From Phlebotomus papatasi (taxonomy: Eukaryota > Arthropoda > Insecta > Diptera > Psychodidae), in NCBI RefSeq assembly GCF_024763615.1, contig NC_077223.1, forward strand, positions 58,404,627 through 58,468,626: a stretch of 64,000 nt of DNA, read 5' to 3'. A model generated the notes under the pieces. That model ran no database searches. It saw only the letters and a list, made by a program, of their open reading frames with translations, and was not told the DNA's origin. Made by a program: the position numbers and the translations under genes. Shown piece by piece: positions 22,701-34,700 of the stretch (position 1 is its first letter; each line of letters opens with the position of its first letter).

Positions 22701-25700
22701 TTTTACATAATAGAGATCCTTTATGTAATTTTTTTTTATTTATTAAGGGGTCCATCTGGAAGATGATTGCCCCGCCTTTATGTAATTTCTAATGATTATT
22801 TATTAAAAATTCCCACTTTTAATAACATAATGCAATGTAAAGGACTTTTAATTTAGAAGATTACGTGGATTTTTAAATATTTAGGTTTGCTTATTTTTAG
22901 TATAGTAGAAAATATATCTGATGTGGGGATGTTATAATATAATACAAGCGGTTTAAAATAAATGAACTAAAAAAAATCTAGTATAATATCGACCACTCAG
23001 AATATAATCCGACTATCTCGATTTTTTGCAAAATTCGTTTTTTTCGCTTTTCGGATACTCCGTGAAACCCTCTACCTTCCCTGTGAATATTATACCTGAA
23101 TATAAATTATTTCCAAATTTATAGCGCTTTTTCTAAAAAAGCAAAATCTCACTCATTTTTCAATTCAGTCAGGATAAGAGCCGCATAACTCGACCGTGTG
23201 ACGTCATCATTTTGCATGTCAAAAGTATTCCGGCTGATTTCACGATAATAGATAAGCTATTATTTGGCTGCAAATATGTATAGTTTTCAATTTGGTAATA
23301 TCTAGTTAATAACCAGTATTGTTAATAATAATTAATAACTCTTCTATAAAATTAAAAAAATGGATCAAAAACTAAAAATTGGATATTGAATACGAAATAG
23401 GCGTAAAGTGCTAGTATTTTTTATATGGAGTTTGACAGCTGTAATGGACATTTGAATGGCTTATATTTTATAAAGATCAAAGAAAATTTCACGATTTAAT
23501 CCAGAATATTGCAATTATTTATGAAATATTACTGATATCTTGATAGTTTTTTGAGCTTCTCTAGTATTGCAAGTGTTGCAAAACCTGGATAAAAGCAATA
23601 AAATGCTAATTTATTATGCATCAAACTTCTCTTTGGCGCGAGAGCTCATAACCTATTAACTTTTAAGAGGTTTTGTTGCTTGATAATTGGTTAGAAATAA
23701 TAATAAGAAATATGTGAAAAAGTGAAAATAATAAAAACTAAATAATATAAGACCTATAGGGGGTGTGGTTACCCGTCCTACTTCACTGAAACACTACCTC
23801 TTATTTCGATAATTATATCTTTTTATTAATCAATTTTCACATGAAAGTTTTCTACATTTTCTTTCGGATAATTAGCCGTCATTCCACACTTCACTTCTTC
23901 TTCTTCTTCTTCCCCTTTCAGTTCCCCATCCTAGACACACACCAACTGATCGACATTTTCCCATCACTACAGTTCCCACAGGGTAAATTCTGTAATTGCC
24001 GTGGAATTTTCACGCTTGCGTTTGATACCTGTCAATGCCAATCGACATATCACATTTGTTCGATTCGAAAATTGAATGAATTGATTTTTTCACACTTTAA
24101 AACCCAAATTGACATTTTACTTTAATTTTAAGTGATAACACTAATGTATAGAGAATTTAATGACCTTTCGTTTAGTAGAAAAAAATAGTTGATAACTTTT
24201 TTATTATGTTAAAAATTGAAAAAAACTAAAAAATGGGCGTAAAATACCAAATTGGCGTAAAATGCTACCTTTTTATACGTAGTTGGCATCCGAAATGGAC
24301 ATTTGAATGGCTTATACTATATAACCTAAAAAATGTTAATATTTTTGAGTTTTGTCACGATTCGAAAAAATCGTAAAAAATACGTGAAAATAATAAAATA
24401 ATTATTAAAAATTAAATAATATAAGACCAAGAATTGATGTAGAATGGTAATGTAAAAAAAAGGTGAAAATTCACTTTTCGCTTTGTTTTACTTTTTCTTT
24501 TCTTTTTAAACTATATATGAGAATTTTAAAATTTTACAGGATAATATATAGATATAAGTTCTAAGATTCTTTCCAAATTGTTAGGAAAAAGGAAATTAAA
24601 TATGTAAACAAATGCAGTAGAGTCTCGCTATAAGCCATCGCTCTATAGTCCACAATTTATTGACCGTTGACTTCAAAACACTGATTTTAAGTTAGGTTAT
24701 GTTTTTTAGTACGCGACAAGCATAATTACAGTAGAGTCTCTCAAATCTGAATCTCTCAAATTCGAACGCCGGTTGGATTTAAAATGTCAATTGTAGGGTT
24801 ATGTTAAAAAATTCGTATTGTGGATGATTAAAAATCATATCTCTGTACTGTTTTCTGAATATTTATACACATTATGTGCAAATAAAATGAAAAGGAAGTA
24901 TGTTACCAACTAACACTTGTGAGAAATTACGGGAATTTGATTCAAAGTGCTATTTAATCTCACATAAATTCAGTTAGTTTTAAAAATATCGTTCGAATTT
25001 GAGAGGTGAGAAATGTCAAAAATACCACCCAATCGTTCCAATTTGAGAGACTCTACTGTATTTTAATATTTTTGGCAAACTTTATTGAGTAGTTGTGATA
25101 ATTGTGATCCACAATTAAGAAAGTAAGGACAAGTACCACAATCGCAAAGAAAGTGGAAGCCATTGAGCAATTTCAATACTAAAAGTCGTTGATAATTTTA
25201 AAAAATTGCATGGACTATAGTGCGACTCAAGTGTCAAATCTGAAACCAAATATGGACTATAGCGAGACTCTACTGTAGTATAACGAAATTCAACAGAAGT
25301 TGCCTTTTTGCTACGAAAATCTGTAAAAATTCACTTTGGCATTTGTTGTCAATTTTCACAAAATTTATATACAAATGATTAGAAAAATGGGAAAATATTT
25401 ATTGAAAAAATAATTTATGAGTCCTAGAACTGCTGTGAAGTTTTACGAAACGAAAAATATTGAAAAATTGCTTTTTTATGGAGAATAACTGCTCTAGCAT
25501 TTTATGCCAGTTTAGTGTTTTACGTGATTTTTTGGCTCGGGTTTTAAAGTGTTAAAATGTCTTGAAAAAATTACTTAGAACAATTAATATACATAGATAG
25601 TGATGCGTATGGGGAATGATATCGAAACAATTTTGACAAGTGATGCGTGACCAGCCGGGTCGCTTGGCAGCGTGGGAAACTCGAGTTGTTCGGGTCTTAT

Positions 25701-28700
25701 CCTGAGCTTTTGATATGACAGCTCAGGAAAAATATGTTACAACTCGGAAAATATTGTAATAGTTATTAAAATACACATTATTTTGTGAAAATTTTATGGA
25801 ATTAAGATAACTTTTATCGAATCCTTTCGTTTGATGTACAATATTAGGAAAGTGAAGTTAAATTAATTGATTTATTAGCAAATATGCAAATCTCAGCTTT
25901 AAATCGCTCTCCTGTAAAGTTGGCCATTCACGAAATAGTCAGGTCTTATTCTGGGGGGTCGATATGTTAAGAGCAGTTTCCCAAAAATTAAATAAAATTT
26001 ATTTCAATTTTAATTTCGCATTAAAATTCAAATAAGAGACAGCCTTTGAAATTTATTGTCTTTTTTGATCAGTAAAAAGTTTCATTCAAGTTTTTAATGC
26101 TTGTGGAAAGGATTTTATCAATATCAGGAGGATTTTTTTATGAGATCTTAAGAGTATTTTCCAAAAATTACACTTTAAGACTACCAAAAAATCTAGTTTT
26201 GAATCTAGTCCTTTACATTTCATTATGTTATTAAAAGTAGGAATTTTTAATAAATAATCATTAGAAATTACATAAAGGCGGGGCAATCATCTTCCAGATG
26301 GACCCCTTAATAAATAAAAAAAAATTACATAAAGGATCTCTATTATGTAAAAAATGTAGTTTTTTTTAAATTAATATAATAGAAGAATATTCCTGTGAAA
26401 ATTCCATGGATGTTCCAAAATAATTCCACTACTGATTTGTTTACTGGGTTCCATGTTCCATTGACATGAGGAATTGAAGGCATGTGGCTATCCAGTTCTG
26501 ATGTTCTCGAAAGGAAGCAATCCCACAGAGTTCCTAATGGTTGAGAAAGTGAATGATATAAAAGATCATTCTGATGTTCTTCTGGGGGTTCAAGTGATGG
26601 CTTCTGGTAGCTCCGGACAGCTCTCGTTTGCATTGAGATCTCCTCGGTGGCTCTGGTTAGCTCTTGTTTTGATTGGTAACCAAGGCAGAGATTCCAAAGT
26701 GCCCGTAAATTTTCTCCTTTCCATCCATCTTGCAATCCATGGAGTACGAGGCCACTGTACTGTGGAACACCTCAAGAATACACAGATGGATTAACTTCCG
26801 GCAATTTCTGGAGGAAAATCACAGGAAATGTTCCTTCAAGGCTGGGTTGGATTCCACCAGGAACGACATCTCAAGAAAAACACTATTCCCTTGCATATTT
26901 AGAAGATTTTCTTCACAAATTCACTAAATACTATCCCAAGGAACTTCACCAAACGCTTTTTTCACTTTTTCCAGCAGAAAATAACAAATTTTCGTGAAAA
27001 ACAATCTTGAATCGTGATGGTTTTCTTCAAGAATTCTGTCAAGAATGACTTTGATGAATTTTATTCCAATGTGTAGCCGATAATTTCTTTCAAAAATTCT
27101 TGATGGAAATTTCCTTCAATTGGATATGATTTTTGAAGAAATTTGTCTACACATTAGACAAATTTTCTTCAAGAATCCATCTTTTTGTCAAAAATTCTCA
27201 CCAATGTGTAGGCAATTTTCTTGAAGAACACTTCTTGAAGCTCATTTTTGATAGAAATTTCTTACAATGTGTAGACACCTTTATGGAGGCGTGGGGAGCC
27301 CCTGTCAAACACACGTCTTAACGCTCACTGAATTTAAATTCTGTACATTAATTGATTACAAACTCTATTGATTTAGATAGAGTAACTATCCAAGAAAACA
27401 CATTGGCAACCAGAATTCAAATCAGGAAAGAGGATGAAGGCCAATTTTGACAAATTCGACAGGATGTCGAATTTTCCGTCCGCCATTTTGTGCAAAATTT
27501 TTGCATGACTTCACGCGAAGCGAGAAAAGAACAATATAATGTATTCCCATCTCTATCGGGCTCTTTTTTCCAAGTAATTGAAGGAGTAAAGTAACTAAAA
27601 ATCCATTCCCGACATAAATTCGAATATTAATTTCCCTGGAATAAATCATCTAAAATCACTCAATTTGCGTATGATGTATAATACCATGGTAAGGAATGGG
27701 TTAATACAAATTGAATATTTTTATTACTTCTTCTTAAAGAGTGTTGCTTGGAACCTTGTAGACAGTATATCGTTTTTATTTACTCTAAAATCAATCTTAA
27801 TACATTTTAAAATAAAGAAAAATGTTGACATAGCTTTGGTGCCTTATTTCGGCCACCTTCATTTTCATAGTTTTTTGCCCATTGGGAATTCTTCAAATGT
27901 CTTTTTCACGTCATCTTGTTTGTCGAAGTTACATTTTTTGTTATTCTTTTGCATTGTATAATCTCTAGAAAACCAAAAATTCATGAAAATTCGAGAAACA
28001 AAAAATGTGGCCGGAATTGCAAACTGGCCGGAATTGCAAACTGGCCGAAATTGCAAGCTGGCCGGAATTTGGCACACTTACCCTAAATAAATAAATATTT
28101 AAATGATTTAGACAAGGGAAACGTTGTAGGTTTGTTTTTTGGAAGATTGAGAATAGCATTAAAATGTTTAACACTTACATTCTCCTCGTCTGTGTACTCT
28201 CTGCAGGTGCAAACCTCCTCCACATCTGATCCCTCATCGCAATCCCCCCAAGCGTCATCCTCCCCGAAATCATGTTCAGACTCTGGTGGAATTGTTATGG
28301 GAGCTTCTGGCTCCAGAAGAGCCGCTTCCAGAGGCTTCAACCTTCCCGTTCGCCTGGAAGTTGAAGCTTCTCCCGAATCTACCATCAAGCGACTTGAACC
28401 CTCCTGGACATCATCAACATCCAGGAAGCCATGTCCTCCAGCTGGCAATTCGATATCTCCATCTCCGGCAAACTGACAAGTAGGCGAAGTCTGAGATGAG
28501 GTGGTTTGTGTGGCAGCTGTGACTGAGGACGTGCTCAGAGGTGGTTTCGATGGTCCAGGTGCTGTGGAAGTTGACGCACAAGCCTTGCTACATCCTGACG
28601 TTGATGGACCTCCAGCAGCATCCTCAGACTTTCCTGTCACTTCCAACGGTGTGATGTAGGGCACAATGATTGATGATCGATCCGATGAGAGGCTATCATT

Positions 28701-31700
28701 GGAATTATGATTGACAATGGCATCAAATTGTGATTCCTTGGGTGATTCACGATCCTCCATTCCAAACAAATGGGTTCGCCTACATGACTTCCTCTGACTA
28801 TTTACAATTGACTCATCAGGATCAATTTCTTCATCATCCTCAGCATCATCCTGATCACCATTTGTCTTGGACACCAGACAACTAGACAGATTCACCTTCA
28901 CCTTTGACGATCGCATCGCACATCGACTGCTCGTTGGTGTCGTTGAGACACAATTCTCAGCACTTCCCTGTGCAAACAAATACACAAAGAGACAAATACG
29001 CACACTTTAACTCCAAAATTCTCAATATTCCTGTTATGCTTCCTTCTCTCTCTTTTTGCAAAGAATTTCCCGGTGGTGAATATAGCAAGAAATAAATAAC
29101 GAATTAATAAAAAAAAGAGAACGGAGCTCCCGGGAAGTGAAAGATCACACACTATCATCTCCTTCTCTGTTTCTTTTTTTTTCATTACACCAAAAGACCT
29201 TCGATTTTGCTGTGAGAGAATATCAGAGAGAAATTTTTACCGGACATGCAGTTGTCCAGAGAGAGACACCTAGAACCGGTCTCACACGAAGAGAGCGACA
29301 AATGCCAATTAATTTATTGGTGATCTTGTCTCCAACAACTCTGTAGAAGAGATATAACACTATGTGTCTCGATAAATCCACATTCAATGATCTTGTAGGC
29401 ATCAAATAAAAAAAATTAAAACTCGATGGGAAGAAAGATATTGCAGTTTCTTTCACACACAGATAAATTTTTGTATAGTTTAATCTTGGGAAAAATATTT
29501 GAAAAAAATTGCCATACGATCGAAAGAATTTACAGTATGAATGAAATATTAGGGAAATACAGTGTTGAACGATTTAAATGTAATTACAATTGTAAATTAA
29601 AATTGAAAATAAGCACAGCTTTAAATCAGGGATAGGTCCAGGAGGGGAATTCTGTAACACTCTAGCACCATATGACAAATTAGGTTTGAATCTCAGGAGA
29701 GCTTTTTTCGAAAATCCGATTCTGTAGCCGTGACATTGCCATTTCAGCTCACGTGACATTGTCAGAAGTCACATATTTTAGATTTCTGACAATTAAAATG
29801 AATTTTGTTAAATAAATCAACCAAGACATACTGTTTTTTCATAAAATAAAATCATCAAGTAAAGGGATTTCATTGAAATTTCAATGAATTGCATTTTCGA
29901 ATTCGAACTCATATGGTATGACAAAAAAAGATCGAAAGGCATTGTCAGGTTTCGAACTCACGCGTGACAATGCCACGAAAATTACAGAATTCCCCTCCAG
30001 CAGAGGAATTCTGTAACGCTCTGGCAATGCCATATGACAAATTAGGTTCGAATTTTAGGAAATCTTTTTCGAAAATGCGATTCTGTAGCCGTGATATTGC
30101 CATTTCAGCTCACGTGGCATTGTCAGAAGTCACATATTTGAGATATCTGGCAGTTCAAGTGACAATGAATTTTGTTAAACAAATCGACCAAGACGTACTG
30201 TATTTTCATAAAATCATCAAGTAAAGGGATTTCATTAAAAATTCAATTAATTGCATTTTCGAACTCATATGATATGACAAAAAAAGCTCGATTGACATTG
30301 TCAGGTTTCGAACTCACGCGTGATAATGCCACGAAAATTACAGAATTCCCCTACAGATAAGCTTAATATAGGTGAAATTCTTTACAGGAAACAATGGAAT
30401 GTGTATAAATTCCATTACGATTTGAATTTCTGGAGACAAAAATCGCATCGATCTTGGCTGTAGAAATTTATCAAATTGGCTTGACTCAAATCAATCGTCT
30501 GTAAAAGATCGGAATGAAGTTTTGATGTTCTGAAAAGTTCTGAAAAGAATGATGTTCTTCACGACATGTTTCATTATCACAATCAAACATGAAATTCTTA
30601 CTTTTTGAATTTTTTTTCTCTCGAGAGTTTTTAGGGATTGACTTGATTGACTGTGATTCGAGGACACGAGGACGACCAAGTCTTGAACAGCTTAGACCAG
30701 GACGCCTGTTTAATGGGAATGAGGAATTAACAAACAGTAGCGCGTAATATGTTCAAGCGGCACATGGGTCCTTGAGTCAGATCAAAACCAGCAATATGTT
30801 GTCTATATATTACATATTTCCGTTCTCTCGCCAGAGTTTGTACAACAGACAACAAAGAAATGAAAGGGCGGAAGAAAAGAATCGGAAAGACAGGACGAAC
30901 GGGACGGACAAGAAGGACGGGTCGAACAAGAAGGACAGGAAGAATAGGAATGACAAGAAGGATGCCACGAATGGGAAGGACAGGACGGGCGGGAAAGACA
31001 TGCAAGACGGAATGAACAGGGAGGACGAGGAGGACCGATTGATCGGGAAAGGGAATACGGGCGGGAAGGATAAGACGAACGTGAAAGGCATAAAGAACGG
31101 AATGCATAGGAAGAACAGGACGAACGAAATAATCAGGTAGGGCAAGATGGACTGCAAGGACTTGAAGAACGGAATAATCGGGAAGGACAGGACGGACGGA
31201 AACAACACGAAGGACAGGATAGACGAGAAAAACAGGAAGGACGGGACGAACAGGAAGGACGGGACGAACAGGCAGGCCGGAATGATAGGGAAGGGCTTCA
31301 AGGACACGAAGGACGGGAAGGACACAAAGAATGGGATGCATGGGTAGGACAGGAAAGACAGAACAGACTGAAACGAAACGAAGGACTGGAAGTTCGGGAA
31401 GGATAAGACAAACGCAAAATACTTCAAATACGAAATGCATAGGAAGGACAAGAAGGACAGGAAGCATAGGTCTGGAACAGGACAGATGGAAACAACACGA
31501 AGGACAGGATAGACAAGAAAAAAACACGAATGACGGAATGAATGGGAAGGACAGGACGAACAGGAAAGACAGAATGATTGGGAAGGACTGTAAGGGCACG
31601 AAGAACGTAATGATCAAGAAGGGTACAAAGAGCGGAAAGGACACGAAAAATGGGAGGCATGGGTAGGACAGTAAGGACAGAACAGACAGGAACGAAACGA

Positions 31701-34700
31701 AGGAAAGGAAGATCGGGAAGTATAAGACAGACGCGAAGTATTTAAAATACGGAATGCATAGGAAGGAAAAGAAGGACGGAAAGGACAGGAAGCACAGGAG
31801 GGACAGGACAGACGGAAAAAACACGAAGGACATTAAGAAAGGAAAGGACAGGGTAGACGAGAAAGACACGAAGGACGGAATGATAGGGAAGGACTTCAAG
31901 GACACGAAGGACGTAATTATCTCGAAAGGTACAAAGGACGAGAAGGACACGAAGAATGGGATGCATGGGTAGGACAGGAAGGACAGAACAGACGAAAACA
32001 AAATGAAGGACAGAAAGAACGGAAAGGATAAGACAAACGCGAAATATTTAAAATACGGAATGCATAGGAAGGACAAGAAGGACAGGAAGCATAGGTCTGG
32101 GACAGGATAGACGCAAACAACACGAAGAACAGGAAGTATAAGAAGGACAGGATAGACGAGAAAAACACGAATGACGGAATGAATGGGAAGGACAGGACGA
32201 ACAGGAAAGATAGAATGATCGGGAAGGACTGTAAGGGCACGAAGAACGTAATTATCAAGAAGGGTACAAAGAGCGGAAAGGAAAAGAAGGACAGAACAGA
32301 TAGAAACGAAACAAAGGACAGGAAGATCGGGAAGTATAAGACAGACGCGAAGTATTTAAAACACGGAATGCATAGAAAGGACAAGGACGGAAAGGACAGG
32401 AAGCACAGGATGGACAGGACAGACGGAAACAGCACGAAGGACATGAAGAAAGGAAAGGCCAGGATAGACGAGAAAGACACGAAGGACGAAATAAATAGGA
32501 AGGACAGGGTGCACTGGACGAACAAAAAAGACAGAATGGTCGGGAAGGACAGGCAGGACAAGATGGACGAAAACAGCACAAAGGGCAGACAGAAAGGGAC
32601 GTACAGGACAGACTAGAAAGACACAAGGGACGAAATGCACAGGAAGGATGGAACGACGAGGAAAGACAGGTAGAACGTGAAAGTACGGATGAGTATTAAA
32701 ACGTTCGTACAAAATTTGGATGGGCACTCAATGGGTCAAGTGGTAGAGCACTCGCTCTACGATGCAAGTGTCCCGGGTTCGAATCCCCTTTAGGTCACCA
32801 GGAATTTTTCTGGGGTTAAAGGTGTTCGGATTGCATCCAGTGAGCTTCACTGCACTTGATTCCACGGGGCATGGGACTGACAACCTCATCCCTGTATAAC
32901 TGTGTTATCACACTTGCACATTTAAATTTTAATATGGTTCACATTAATTGTCGCTGGTGAGAATCCAAATGTGTAATTTGTTTGTTTGAATCATTTTATA
33001 TTCAAAATTTGATCTATTTGTTGATAAAAAGGTAGACTTGGCCCGCAAAATTTGTATAAATTGATTTATAGCATTAATGCGAAAAATTAATGCAATTTTT
33101 TCATTTAATTTTTTAATGTGAAAAATATTTATGCTTTAGATAAATTTAAACTCATTTTTGCAGGCCAAGTCCACTTCCTTATCAATAAATAGAAAAAAAC
33201 CCCAAATATTAAGTGACTCAAAGACACAAATAACATATTTGGACGGTCATGATGATTACGGTTAATGTGATTCACATTAAAATTTTAATGTGAAAATGTG
33301 ATAATGCGGTAAGAAAAAAAAATTATGGATGTCCCGAACTCCCCTTGTGGGAAGGCCTGTTCCTCTATGGAACATTGTGCCACAATTATTATTATTACAA
33401 AATTTGGACTCATTCGAAATTCGATCTGACGAGATCAAATTTCACCTATCACGACAAAAGCTTCAGTGATTATCCGACTTTCGAATTATTCCCGCATCTT
33501 CAACAACTTTAATTGGACAATTATAAACTTATAATTGTTTACTAGTTTAAAAGATTTTTCTTTCATTAACATTGATATTAAAACTTCAATGTTATGCAGA
33601 TAATCTCAATAATCACTGAGAAAAAAAAAGAGGATGCGATTAACTTTTTTTCCTCAGAACTTTAACACTTTTTAGGTGCAAAAATATATCAACATTTTTT
33701 TATGTTAATTTTACACCTTTTTAGGAGTAAAATTAACATGAAAAAGGGTAACTTTAATCCCCAATACAACTAAAAAGGGTAATATTTACACCGATTTTGG
33801 ATCAATACTGCAGGGTAAAATTAACATTTTCGGAATGTTATTCTAACTTTTTCGGATTTCTTTCAGTGAAACTGTGGAATTATTTAACTTGCGATTTATT
33901 ACGGAAGCAGATCAATCGTTTCATTGTGTATTCACCGGGAGAATTCTAAAATGGTCTAGAAATATCCAAAAAAAACTCACCTTTTCCTTCTTTACATCCT
34001 CCTGATTGGCAGTGGCAAAATGATTGAGAATATTGAGCTTGAGCTTATTATCGGCATTTGTTAGAGTATCATTGCGAATGATAACTCCACCGATGAGCTG
34101 TTGCTCCCGCTCAAAGTCTCTTCTCTCAATTGCATCCATCGATTGCACGTCATTCTCGTCGTAGATGGCATCATCTACGGCATGATCCTCCTCCGGTCCA
34201 AAATCATCGCCCAACGTCACCGTGGGTGATGTCGATGAAGATGCCACAGCGGCAGATGGCACTTTATCCTCCGCCTGGGCATTCACCCTTCCACCATCAT
34301 CCTCCTGCCCCACCATCACCATTCCCAGACTCCGTCCAGTCACAATTCCCTCCACTGCCGAATCCTCATCGGCAGCTGCTGGAGCGTGCCGGACTTTTGG
34401 CCCACTCGTCTTGCTGCACGACGCCCCACTCTGCTGCTTGCAAGACACTTTTTTCACGCACATTCCAACCACTTCGTCCCTCACCCTACCACTAGCATCA
34501 TCCTCCGCTGCCCCACTATCTCCTGTGCCATCGGACTGTGAACCACTCTTGTCAGCCACCGATTCCTCGACACTCACTCGTCTCACCTCGGATGATGCAC
34601 CTGGAATGCGCGTTTTTGGCCCAAAAATAAAATTAATACCTTCCTCCTTCTTTCTTTTCTCAATCACCAAGAAAACTCCAAAAAACCAAACAAAAAAAAA

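Larger units (their letters stand above)
22852..26203. other. spacer between the giant inverted arms
   Basis: This 3.35-kb A+T-rich stretch has no recognisable transposase. It holds a direct repeat of about 85 bp (23395-23480 and 24230-24310, sharing GGACATTTGAATGGCTTATA), another shared block (near 23720 and 24395), and a nested pair of pogo-like MITEs at 24615-25275. Confidence 0.6.
21761..27700. mobile_element. 5.9-kb TTAA-flanked (piggyBac-type) insertion
   Basis: It begins CCCATTC and ends GAATGGG, flanked by TTAA at 21757-21760 and 27701-27704. TTAA duplications and CCC-starting tips fit piggyBac-type transposons, though the visible terminal repeat is only about 7 bp. No transposase is recognisable. 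Most of the interior is the large inverted-repeat structure described separately. Confidence 0.6.
21689..28083. mobile_element. family D element copy 2, split by a 5.9-kb insertion
   Basis: The left end GGGTAAGTGTGCCAAATTTC (21689-21760) and the remainder (27701-28083) form one D element when 21761-27700 plus one TTAA is removed; the junction then matches copies 1 and 3. A minus-strand psq stub (MQKNNKKCNFDKQDDVKKTF) lies at 27865-27954. The right part repeats GGCCGGAATTGCAAACT. Confidence 0.75.

Noticed and set aside
22259..22710. 130- and 106-codon frames in the giant inverted-repeat arms as genes
   Set aside because: They are preserved in both arms, but the arms are nearly identical as DNA, so conservation says nothing about coding. 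No family is recognised. Kept as a finding, not a CDS.
30727..32076. 449-codon open frame on the minus strand, plus several overlapping frames on both strands
   Set aside because: They lie wholly in the purine-rich minisatellite. Absence of stops follows from the repeat composition, and the peptides are monotonous in every frame.
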